In this document: positions 1 through 11,533 of the stretch, in pieces | Layout of the letters: each line of letters starts with the position of its first letter | Position numbering within the stretch: position 1 is the first letter of the stretch | Assembly (NCBI GenBank): GCA_903813345.2 | Contig: CAIIXF020000006.1 | Location: 10,172,348 to 10,236,347 of the forward strand | From: Owenia fusiformis | Taxonomy: Eukaryota; Annelida; Polychaeta; Sabellida; Oweniidae | Reading direction: 5' to 3' | Length of the DNA: 64,000 bases | The notes under the pieces: model-generated | Database searches by the model: none | Seen by the model: the letters and a program-made list of their open reading frames with translations, nothing else | What the model was told of the DNA's origin: nothing | Translations under genes and position numbers: made by a program

Positions 1-327
1 TATTTTTGGCTATACTTTACTTGTATGTGTGCCTCATGAGCTGTCATTGCAAAATAATAAGAGAATATGAAGAGTATTATGAGATAACATTATTTGATAA
101 CTTGAATTTTGTTATATTTGTAACAATTGTTCCTGTTTTTTATGGTAAAATGCATAAAAATAGAAAACTATTTCTGGTAGCATATGTATAATGCAATTAC
201 ATTTAAAATATACCAATGCAATTTTGTTGCATAAAAGTATGCCATATTGACTCTGCAATTCTTTGCATTCATTCATTTTAACTGATTGCATCCTTGTCTT
301 GATATCAACATGACTATCCTTTTTAAG

Positions 328-654
328 ATGAAGTACGGATGTTTGCCTATCCTTGTTTTGTGTCTGCTTGTGTTGTGTGAAGCATCATTACGTTCCCAAC
401 AGCTTGAAAAATTGTCCAAACCAAGCGATTGGAGATTTACCAACTGCAGTGAAAATCGCGGAAGCTTGTGTGTGTGTCCAAAAAAGGCATGTGGTTGTGT
501 AACTATAAGACAGGAAGATCTTTCACCGCGTAGGAGGGCTACAAGTTTCAGTTATTTCATGTTCTCAGACTGCAATGAGTTTCCCCAAAGCGATCCAAGT
601 TATATTGACAAGCGTTGTGGATGTCAAGGCAATTGCCATTGTGCCACTCTGTAG
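328..654 (+). CDS. small secreted cysteine-rich protein, family unknown
   Basis: A complete single-exon ORF. The longest reading starts at 286, but I prefer the Met at 328 because it gives a compact signal peptide (MKYGCLPILVLCLLVLCEA, probable cleavage after CEA); the mature part is then about 89 residues. The mature part has ten cysteines, clustered as one in FTNC, four in LCVCPKKACGC, one in SDC and four in RCGCQGNCHC. The even number and secretion signal suggest an extracellular disulfide-bonded peptide. A dibasic-like RRR occurs in the middle and could be a processing site. I do not recognise the family. It could also be one exon of a longer gene, since an acceptor-like stretch lies upstream and a possible GTAATG donor lies just after the stop at 655-667. 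Confidence that it is expressed is moderate. Confidence 0.45.
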   Translation: MKYGCLPILVLCLLVLCEASLRSQQLEKLSKPSDWRFTNCSENRGSLCVCPKKACGCVTIRQEDLSPRRRATSFSYFMFSDCNEFPQSDPSYIDKRCGCQGNCHCATL

Positions 655-3600
655 AATCTTAAGGTAATGGAATCATACAACATATATTTATGATACATGG
701 AAAAGATCAGAACAACATAATGGTTTTAGGATCAATGCTGCTCTTTGAATTAATATCTACTTATCCAACATGTCAGTTACATTAAAAAGTCATACAATGT
801 CCCCAAGGTTCAAAGCATAACTTTCTGAAACTGATAGTTTAGAGACTACTAGTACATGAATTAAATGCATGGCATTGTATCCAGAGATGTTCAGGTTTAT
901 CAATTGAATATCAAGTTTTCATCTACACAACTGAATTGGAATAGGGTAACATTTTAGAAAACCAAAAGAATTCAACCCTGCTTGTCCCAATATTGACACC
1001 CAATACTGTACAATGTGTATTTCATGCACAGATTATACACAAATGGAAAGCTTACATGTAGTGATATGAAACCATAGGTGTTGAAACCATTAAACACCAA
1101 TTTAGGATATATGCAATGAACATATATTGTAATCCATCATGATGTTTCAGATGTTTGGTTGACCATGACCTACAAAGGAACTGGAGGATTATGAATGACA
1201 AACTACATTGATTTTCAATAAATATTTGATTTTCATGTATATGAAGTAAACAAATAAATAAATAAGATGATCACAAATTAGCTGTCAGGTGTAATGAGTA
1301 TTAAAGGAAAGCCATTTATATATAGAATGGATGAAAAATGGTAACCATGTAATATATCAATTGTGCTCAAACCTTTAGTCAGGTCCTTATCAAACCACAA
1401 AGCCGCATATGACAATGAAAAACAAAGGACTTCGAGTTGTTTGTAGAATGAATCGGGGGAGTTTTTTCATGCATTTCGCTTATGTTTTTCATCCAAAAAA
1501 CATCAATACTCTTTAAAACATTTTTATTGACTATAAGATTGCACCATATAATCCCCTACAATATTTCTCATTTTCAATTCAGAGAACTTCAGAGGACTGG
1601 GAATCATTGATCCTAAATGCTTTTAAATAATATTTTTACTGTTTTAAATAGGTTTCATGTATGCCAATGATTTCTCAAATTGTGTAAATGGTACCCATTC
1701 CTTAATCCCTAGAATTTTCTCTTTGAAGTGCCAATATTAAAGACAAATACAGTAATTCACGAATAAAGATTGAGATTCTATGATTTATGGCACAATATAC
1801 AACCAATTTTTTTACCAAATCACAGAGTATACGAGGTCTTTGACATTGGGCAGAACATGGCAGTGGATGCTAAATGTCACCACCTGCCATTTGTTACAGA
1901 CACCATGTTACAGATGTCATGTTACAGATGCTGGATGCCAAACACCAAATGTTGGAGACTAAAACAATATGTCACCACTTAAAAGGTCTTATATTTGCCA
2001 CAAATCATAGAATCGAATCAGTTTAATTTAGTTTATGACTTCCCATATCATATTAGAATACTATCTAGTACTTAAAAAACCATGACATATGTTTTAAATA
2101 AATTGCAGTTTCGATTTATTTTTTCACAAAAATGCATAGTTACAAAAACACCACCGGTAAAAATCAAACCATTATGAGAATTGCAATATATCCTAGATAT
2201 GTGTGTAATAATAAAATACATTTTTAATCATCATGCTCACATACTCATACTTTAAGAGTATACACTCAAAAGTAAAATACATGAGTTAAGAAATAGATAA
2301 ATCCCAAGTAGCCAAGATTTATTCAAAACCAACTTAATCCTAGGTAAGCGTGACTGAGCCGTTTCAAGCTATGGTCTACCTACAAGAGATATATTTATGA
2401 ACATTTTGTTGTGAATGCATATGGTGTAGTTTGGGAGTTAATTAACAATTCAGTTGAATAAATCCAAGTTTGATACAAAGGACTCTTGTTTTATTTTTTT
2501 AACAAAAGTCAAACAAGACATGAACATGCAAAATGTCACTACCTGCCATTTGTTAAAGATATTGACTGCCAAACACCATCCACAAAAAAGTTGGAGACAA
2601 TATACAATATGCCACCACTTTTGATGATGACATAATAAACAAGATTATGCTTTTGGATTGATTATGCTGGCAATGTTTTACAATAAACATACCAAAAAAC
2701 AAATTGGAGTCCATTGTCTTAAATAAAACCAAACAAACGTTCAGTTTGCTGTGTGAAAGTAATTACATTAGTTCCATGTATAAACAGCAGATTTTTAAGA
2801 TTTCCATAGGAAAGTCTAGTAGCATTATGATGTACCAATATTATGGTATTTTAGTACATGTATTACCATATTTTGACCTATTCTGTCACAATGTTTAAAA
2901 GTCTTTGATTCAGACTGGCACCCTCAATTATTTCTTACACTCCCTCTGTGATAATTCAGTAATGAAAATGATTATCTAATCAAGGAAGTTTGACTTACAT
3001 GGTATGCAGTGTTCTCAACAGGATTTTTTGGTTGGTGCAAAATTCTCCTTTTCACAAAAAATTGGTCAAAGAAATGTGCCTATTTCTCATGATTTTTCTA
3101 TTTTCAAGTGGGTGCAAATGGATTTTCAGGTAGGTGCAAGACTGTTTTTAAAATTGCAGGTGGATGCTGCGCCCACTTGCTTTAATGCTGGGGAGATCAC
3201 TGATATGTCTTGAATACATGTCAGCAAAATAAGTTTTGAAATGCAATTATATGTTTCTCAATAAGATGTTTCAGAAAAAAGTATGTTCATATATATATCG
3301 AACATATCTTATCTATTTAGTATTTGTCACTGCAAATAGCTAAAAGTCCTGCCACTAATAATTCTGAAATCCTCTAGATTTTCAGATAATGTATGCAATG
3401 AAAACTCAGAGTAAATAAGTCACAAAATAGACCTACTAAGATTTATCATGCATAATGTACAGTACATACTATACATAATGCACAATACAGTACTGTGTTT
3501 TCAAGATTCAATACAAACATTTTTACTGTGTCCATAATCTTTATCATAAACCATCAGACCACTTAATCATCTAATTGAATGTGATGTCCTTAGTTTCAGC

Positions 3601-3766
3601 ATGGAAAGGGGCTTATAAGGTACCAAAATTAAGGTCTATACAACTTAAGCCTCCAAAACATAAGCAATACAAAATTATCCAATTTCACATGGACACCTCT
3701 TTTTATGTTGATCACAGATAAATACAATTCTTGTAATTCCTGATATCCTTGTTTGGTCTTCAATTG
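655..3766. other. intergenic, AT-rich, with dispersed repeat fragments
   Basis: No supported coding sequence. Two related repeat fragments lie at about 1858-1985 and 2525-2625, both carrying CACTACCTGCCATTTGTTA-like text and ending in a form of 'tatgtcaccactt'; a third copy is in a PAXIP1 intron at about 32270-32400. The right part may hold the 3' UTR of DOLPP1, whose stop codon is at 3767-3769 on the minus strand. Confidence 0.5.
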
Positions 3767-6700
3767 TTAGTTTGACTTGGACTTTCTCAATCGCCTCCTG
3801 AAAGATAACAACGATGCATTATTACAGGAGAACACCTTCTTTTAGTAAAATCAGCTTTTTTGTCAAAATGTCACAGTTTTCATAATATACGATTCATATT
3901 CATTGCATAATAATAGATTATTTCATGATCAGGTGATATCAACTGAGGACTGACTTCAGAAGTCATTGCCTACATATTCATGATATTGACTATTTTTCTT
4001 GAGTTAAATTTAAGGTTGTTTTCAACTTTGTCACTGTCCAATTGTTGATTCTGCCTTTAAATCATTACCTGTGGCTATCATTAGACCAACAATATCATTA
4101 ATTTAATTAACAGAAAATGAATATAACATACTTTGCCTCTACTCGTGAAGATGTGTATTCAAACCACATCACATTTGGAATGAGTGTTGAGTCGCGTAAC
4201 ATAAGGTGCTCTGAGATTGGCCTGGAAATACAACAAAATAAGGAACTTGCTCAAAATATCAATTAGTCTAAATATGTTTTCAAGGGATATATTAGGATTA
4301 GACACACTGTCTCCTTTTGTTAAAATATCCAACATGCTAATTCCAATGCTTTAAATCTAATCCATTAAAATATTTGACAAGGACTCTACTTGTACCAGTT
4401 TTGCACAGGTTTAAAATCAGTATCTACAGGGTGGGCAAAACATGTTTTAAACATACAATATAGAATATCTATTTCTCCACTAAATATCTTACCATGCTGC
4501 AATGGTAGGGAAGAGAGGTGTGAAGACAAACTGTACCATGATGAACCAGAATATACCTAGAGTGGACCCTGTTACACCTCCCCACAGCACCTGACGTATT
4601 GTATGGTACCCTAAATATACCCTGCAATGAACAAAACTAATCCAATTCATGGCCTCTGTAATAGACAGGCTGAGACTTTCAAGGAGGGCTTCTTTAGATT
4701 AGTCAGTTGGCCTCTGGGTATTATCATCAGTATTGCCAAATTCATTATCAAAACACACCTAGATCTTAATTAAAGCAGCTTAACTTTTTGTGTCTTGAGG
4801 ATCAACTGATCTCCAGAAAAATGCTCACTTGAAAACTGATGAAATATTGGCATACATGTACTGGTATGAACTTTGTATAAAGACTTGGTGTAAAGTTTCT
4901 AGGGAGGACATTGTAATAATATTACCTGCTGTAACAGACAGCAGTTGATGCTACTAAAGCTAATGCGCTCACTGCATATTTCCACAGCTCATCAAATAAA
5001 CTGCTATTTTTGTATATTCTACAAAATAAACAAAACATATTTATCCCATACTTGAACGTGGTTGAGGCACATGAAACAGGTTTCAGAACTCAGAATAAAT
5101 CAGATATCCTGAACCTAATAAAGGATAATCTATATATACTTAACAGAATACCAAACAGTAGAAATAAAAAACAAACAGTCATAAACATGTAGTAAATCAC
5201 TATATAGAGTCAGTGAGAGGTTTGTTTGAATCATGAATATCAAGTCGTGTCAAAATTTTGAACTACATGTAATACATATTTATATTTATTAGGAAGGTTC
5301 CGATGTTTTGAAAATATTAAGGTGATATGAATATCTTTAAGTGTTTCAATATTTTTATTGTTCTTACCTTACTAAAACAAAAAGTATTAAATATGATGTA
5401 AAGAACCACATGAACTGTGAGTGACTAGAAGGCATTCCATATTCTGTATATAAGATTCTTTTGTCTGGAAAACACAATGGATGTAAAAATTAATCAGAGA
5501 ATTAGTTGTGTTTATACCTTAAAATTGAAAATCAAGCTACCTTTTTGGAAGAAATAACATCCCAACAATGCTATTATTTTATACTTTACTTAGCTTGTAT
5601 TCGCGAATGCAACTTTCTTCTGTCAGCTACTCAGTTAAACTACTATTTTATGACCAACTCATTTGAAATGAATGAAACAGTCACAGGTACTATTCATATC
5701 TAAATGAGTTGCCCATAAAATAGTAGGTTAATCTGGTAGCTGACAGCTCAAAGTTGCATTCATGAATACAAATTTAGTTAATACATAAATTTTACCTTTT
5801 GATGGCCTTGCTTCTTTTATTGTATGCTTTAACAGCCAGTTAACTCCTTCATTAGACACTATTCCAGCCAAGTAGCAGATCTAAAAGTAAATTGCATAGG
5901 CATTAAATAATAACTTATATGGCTATAATATATTGAGGTGTCCATAACTATCACTACAAGAAAATCTATGCCCATTAGGTATTTGAGTTATCGACGACAG
6001 ATGTATGAATGGACAGATGGACCAATGGATGGATGAATAGATTATCCCAAAGATAGCAGCGGGATAACTTTTTCCAAATAATACTTCATGCTTTTGATAT
6101 TTTCTTGGAGTGATCAATCAATGTTTAGAATGTTGACCATTGGGGGTTTATTTCCTTATAATCAGCAGGTATAATTACAACGTTTGTGGAAAGAAATAGT
6201 TTGCGCAAGGTTATGGTTTATATTCAGCAATGACGTTAATTGACGAGATAAACGTTAAATGACCTAATCGTCTCCACTGATTTAGGCAGGTGAACAATAC
6301 TTACTGTATGTAGATCTCTCCTAAAGATGATCAATGTTGCAAAACTAACAAGAAGGAATATTGGAATCAAGCTACACCAAGCCAAGGCTTTCCCTAATAA
6401 GTCACCTGAAAAAAAAGATGGTAAAATTCTAATCATGTTTCAATCATCATTGTCCTGCTCTATGTAACTGAAACTTTCAAAAATAATATGTCAAAAGTAT
6501 AAATATTTAATTAACGTTTCACAAGTTTACAATAAACAGGGTGTTTTATAATGATTCTTGCCCCATCCACAGCCGATCCTAGATCACATGGCCCCATAAT
6601 TCTATATACAGTATCATAATAAAGCTAATTGAATTTTGGACTTTTTGGCTAAATATTGCTAATTGAGAACATGATTTGTGAGCTTAGGTTTTGTAATGAC

Positions 6701-9700
6701 CATCACCTCAATTCCCTAAACTTATGGCCAACATTTGTATTCAATTGAAAGAGAAGAGTAGATATTTGTATAATACTTTGTATCATTTATAGATCTCCAG
6801 GTAGTTCTTTAAAGTATTTAATAAATTTTTCTTTCAAATACCATTAAGGTGCCACGGTACTTGGAAATGACAAAACATGCTGCATTTTTAGACATTTTTT
6901 GAACATGATAACAGATTTCTGTTTTGACCTCCAGTCAATTGTCATATTTGTTGTTCCCTCTTCAAATGAAGAGAAGCGAAAGATTTTCCTTATAAGGTCA
7001 AAATATTTCCCATGATGCAGTTCATGGAGGAACAAATTCATACTTCCTTGTTTTCCCCCATAGGTTTAACATGGGGATTTTCACACCTATTTATCAATCG
7101 ATATATTCGTTCATATTCAGATTATTATCAGAAACAATTGATCTCCTATTAATTTTAATATAACATATATTTTTTTCATTGTTTTGATCATGGGCTTTTT
7201 CAATTCTAGTTGAAAGCCCATGTTTTGATTCATAGCGTGGTGAAGACGATTGAAAATTGAGAAAATATTCCGGAAGAAGATGTCACATGATCAGTTGACT
7301 AGTCGCCATATTAGAAAAAATAATTTCAGTTGACTTACAACACTTTCATTCCAATATTACCACATTGCAAACTGCAACATTGATGAAAGAACAGAATAAA
7401 AGTACTCATCTTCAAGTTGCATTATAAAGTTACGTTGAAAACACCTATTTATCAATCGATATATTCGTTCATATTCAGATTATTATCAGAAATAATTGAT
7501 CTCCTATTAATTTTAATATAACAGATATCTTTTTCATTGTTTTGATCATGGACTTTTTCAATTCTAGTTGAAAGCCCATGTTTTGATTCATAGCGTGGTG
7601 AAGACGATGATTGAAAAGTGAGAAAATATTCCAGAAGAAGATGTCACATGATCAGTTGACTAGTCGCCATATTGGAAAAAATAATTTCATTTGACTTTCA
7701 ACACTTTCATTCCAATCTTACCGCTCTGCAAACTGCAACATTGATGCAACAACAGAATAAACGTACTCATCTTCAAATTGCATTATAGAGTTACGTTGAA
7801 ATCCTACAAACAATTGAGCAGTTTACCAAAGAAGACGCGTCACTGTTATCTAGGTCAATCAGTTCAGTGTCCGAAAGCAAATCTATAGCACTCGTTTCTA
7901 AATTTCATTGTTCATTGTACAAGCTTTTCTTGATTATACTTAGTATACTGGGGTCCATTCTTGTACTGTTCGTAGTAACAAACCTTCGTAAGTCTATTAA
8001 ATTTACGAATTCCATAAAGTTGCATTTCTGTGCCATTAATAAAGTTATGAACGATTCACAAATTATTAACAAGTTATGAAAAAAGTGACTTCATGTCTGC
8101 TGTCATTCCTTACTTTAATAGCACCTCTGACCCTTTCATAAATTTGTGAACGGCTTCTTACTTATTGTATTTTGTGACGTATTGTTATTTTTTAATCAGA
8201 GTAGACTAAGGGCAACACATCGAATTATTATCAATTTATTTCTATTTCTATTTTTGCTTCAATCTCTATTTTTATACCACTTATCATATGACTTTGATTT
8301 TATTAAATCTTGTTTGTTGTACTATCTGGACTATCTGTCCAGACAACTGTGGAATATGACGTCAATCCATTCGTTAATCTAGCTCTAAACAATTGAAAAA
8401 TTATGAATAAAATGTGTACCGTCCATTCGTAAAGGAGGAGGGAAAATATTGCAACAGATTTCGGACAGTCATATGTTGGATTTTGGCTATTTTCTGAGGA
8501 TTTAAACAGGTTGTTAGACCAATGCATTACCTCTAGGAAAAGCACTCCTAGAGATGATGAAATAATTTTGACTTTGAGACGGGGAAGATGCAAACAACAC
8601 ACCCACATGTTTTTTTCTGAAATGTTTTCCTAATTTTCAACTCCTTCCACCCCTGCCTTTTTTAATTTTTCTTGCATCAATATGTTGTATCTTAACACAC
8701 AGTTAACCCCTTTAAAGGAATAAGTGATTCCTTCAGGGGTTTTAAAAATATCCATTATGGGTGACAAAAATTAGCTGAAAGCAATGGATTGCATGAGTTT
8801 TCCCTATGGGAAAATAACATGGCAAATATTGTTTTCCACTTTATCTAAGAGGAATCACATATGACTGTCCGAAATCTGTTGCGATACTTTCCCTCCTCCT
8901 TATGAATTCATGACTCATTCATAACTTTTTAATTATTTACTAATACATCTGTATTAATAAATTTACAAGACGGGCCCCTGACCATTAAAGCAATGACAAA
9001 GAACAATACCTTTGATAGTGTCATTGTTTTATTTAGCGTGCGGGTGTAAAAACAAAATTGCATAACTAGTTTGATTATAGCTTCGCGAAATTTATCGTTG
9101 GAAAATATTGACCAATCAAATTTTGTCCTTTTTGAGGGCTTTAAAGGGGCAATAAGGCTTGTAGAGTGAAAATAGGAAAATTTTAACTTTTTCTGAGCTA
9201 TCAAGGCAATAGTTGGCTTAACATGTTCTTTGACATACCTATTTTCTTAAGGTGCTATGGAAGTTAACAGGAAATGACAAAACAGGAAGTGACAATTTTT
9301 TTTGCATTTTTAGATATTTTGGGAATAAAGATGGTTTGACCTCCAGTCAATTTAACTATTTCCACATATCATTTACATGACCAGGATCACAATGTGTATG
9401 GTCAGAATGACCCTAAACATGATGAAATAACCTTTTTAGCCCTTTGAAAGTGTGACTGAAAAAAAGCTAAAAGTAGGAGCGTAGGGATAGTCACTGAACA
9501 GAATCTTTTGAATTTTTCAGAAAATGTGCCCAATATAATGCTCTAACTAGTACAATCTTTGAAATATTAGAAAATTGTCTTAAACAAAAATGGCGGTCAT
9601 AAAAAGGAAAATAGATCGCTTTTTAAATCAGTTTTTTCATTTTTTTTCTTTTTCTATGAATGATATCAAATTTTCAAAGATTGTATCATTTAGAGCAATA

Positions 9701-11178
9701 TATTGGGCACATTTTCTGAAAAATTCAAAAGATTCTGTTCAGTGACCTTCCCTACGCTCCTACTTCTAGCTTTTTTTCAGTCACACTTTCAAAGGGCTAA
9801 AAAGGTTATTTCATCATGTTTAGGGTCATTCTGATCATGCACATTGTGATCCTGGTCATGTAAATGATATGTGGATATAGTTAAATTGACTGGAGGTCAA
9901 ACCAGAACTCTGTTATCTTTATTCCAAAAATATATAAAAATTCAAAAAAAATTGTCACTTCCTGTTTTGTCACTTCCTGTTAACTTCCATAGCACCTTAA
10001 AATGTATGGATAAACTATCAATTTCGGCATTAAAAAAGTGTAAATTCAGTTCAAAGCTTCAAAAAGAGGACGTTAACTTTTATATTTTTAAGATCCACCA
10101 TGTTTCAAGAGGAATATAAGCTGAAATAATGATTATCTAGTGGGTTTCTTTGTAGAAAAAAAAAAAGATGTTAGTCTTGATGAAATATCCAAACTTAAAT
10201 ATATTTTGACACTGGTCCATGATCGTTGAATGGCCCCTCTGCACTACTTTTTGCACCTTTAAGTACATATTTACGATCACAATGTAATTTTTGGGAATAT
10301 TTTCAGTTCGTTTACATTTTTTGTGTAACTGAAGTTATTGTTGATCGGACGGAAAGATAAGCTAATGTAGTTACTTGGAGTTCATTTACTACCATTTGGA
10401 AGGCAGGGTACCATTCATCAGATAACAGTTATACAGTAGACAGTAGTTGTTTTTTTATATTTTATTTCTTTATTTAAAATTACAACAATAAACACAAGTA
10501 CATTAGCAGCTTTGTAAGGTACATTATCAGCCACTTTTTCTGTTTAGTTTGAAAACTCACTCACTTTTATTAAAGTTTATTTGGTATTTAAATGTGAAAT
10601 AATTCGGGAAATCGACTGACAGTTTGGGGGTTTCTCCAAGCCTATCGTTGTTAGGGAAATGACGTCACATTATATTGGATTTTCACAAAAGCGGGCTACG
10701 AGTATTACATCATCAATATGCGATTGGATGGTATGGAGACATTCGTTGTGACATTTATTGAGGGGAATTTCTAACAACAGCCAAGTACTTTCACTTTCGT
10801 TATTAGAGTACTTTCCGATTTGATTAGAAAGCGAAAGCATATTTATTGCATATATTATGAAAATGAATCTAATTGATGACATTCTTCAAAAAACGCATTT
10901 TTATTGTTTTCTAAACCCTTGATAGTTATATCCATAGCTTCCTACTACTTTTCCCTTTGGTAAGCCTATGGGAAGTTTAAAAAATTGACGTGGATTTTAT
11001 CTAAATATTTCTGGAGCATTTCTTCTAATTCTGGTGCAGCATTTGATAAAATAAACTTACCAGATGGATACTCTACATATGTTAATGATATTGGTTTCCA
11101 CTGTATATCGTTTGGTTCGTTGTTATTGACAAAATTGACATCATTTTCATTTGAAAAAACTTTCCCGGTGCCCTCCAT
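3767..11178 (-). CDS. DOLPP1: dolichyldiphosphatase 1 (PAP2 family)
   Basis: Hydrolyses dolichyl pyrophosphate in the ER membrane to recycle the lipid carrier of N-glycosylation. Coding exons on the minus strand: 11178-11061, 6405-6305, 5880-5796, 5464-5368, 5018-4926, 4621-4493, 4221-4132, 3797-3767. Phases join without error to give 247 residues (human protein 238, from memory). The PAP2 triad is visible: KHTIKEARP (motif 1), [14 protein letters not shown] (motif 2, PSSH) and [13 protein letters not shown] (motif 3, conserved R and H). The start region LTYVEYPSG and the end [16 protein letters not shown] match the family. Several hydrophobic segments are present (for example [19 protein letters not shown]). 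The N-terminus is about ten residues longer than in human. Intron 1 (4.7 kb) holds most of the repeats. Every acceptor and donor is GT-AG. Confidence 0.95.
5588..5778. repeat. palindromic MITE in DOLPP1 intron 3
   Basis: Arms of about 77 bp (5588-5664 and 5702-5778) are imperfect reverse complements around a 37-bp spacer. Both arms contain GTCAGCTAC and a form of TACTATTTTATG. It lies between DOLPP1 exons 3 and 4. No transposase is present, so it is most likely a short non-autonomous element. Confidence 0.75.
7083..7801. repeat. two direct tandem copies of a ~360-bp unit
   Basis: Copy 1 is 7083-7440 and copy 2 is 7441-7801. They are nearly identical and abut exactly. Each contains a short hairpin (GGGCTTTTTCAATT / GTTGAAAGCCC, slightly degraded in copy 2). 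The high identity suggests a recent local duplication. In DOLPP1 intron 1; no coding potential. Confidence 0.9.
8401..8930. repeat. inverted-repeat element with ~75-bp arms
   Basis: The left arm (about 8401-8475, containing ACAGATTTCGGACAGTCATA) is the imperfect reverse complement of the right arm (about 8858-8925, with TATGACTGTCCGAAATCTGT). The 380-bp interior also contains a short strong hairpin at about 8704-8742 (AACCCC...GGGGTT). It has no ORF and lies in DOLPP1 intron 1. Confidence 0.75.
9247..10000. repeat. long palindromic (fold-back) element
   Basis: Arms of about 320 bp (9247-9564 and 9672-10000) are close reverse complements, beginning TTAAGGTGCTATGGAAG and ending with its complement. 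The spacer is only about 107 bp. The arms carry TTGACCTCCAGTCAATT. A degraded solo arm start lies at about 6845-6960 (AGGTGCCACGGTACTTGG...). No ORF of interest; a fold-back DNA transposon or MITE in DOLPP1 intron 1. Confidence 0.88.
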
Positions 11179-11533
11179 TTTAGATACTCACTAAAATAGC
11201 AACCAAACTTCCGGGTTCCGGCAACGCAGAAACGAATATATACAAGAAGAAGAATACATATTATTAGTGTACAACAAAAGTCTTGTACTAATTATGACCA
11301 TGGGGTGATATTCATAAATTGCTCAATTAATACATCTAATTTATTTATCTTATAAGTTGAGGAAAATAAATACCTACACATACTTCTCCCTCGATTTTGA
11401 TTTGACATTTAGATTGTTTCACCTTTTTTGTCTGCAAACAACACATGGGGGTGGTGGTTGTTTAACATGTCAATTGTCAAGGATCTAAGAGTTCATAGTT
11501 CTTCAACAAAGTAGTAGTATAAGAAGTAGAACA
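11179..11533. promoter_or_regulatory. probable divergent promoter DOLPP1 / MFSD1-like
   Basis: The DOLPP1 start codon is at 11178 (minus), and the tentative first exon of the MFSD1-like gene begins at 11534 (plus). The gap contains CTTCCGGGTTCCGG at about 11209-11222, a tandem ETS-type GGAA core often seen in housekeeping bidirectional promoters. No TATA box was assigned. This depends on the tentative MFSD1 exon 1. Confidence 0.4.
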
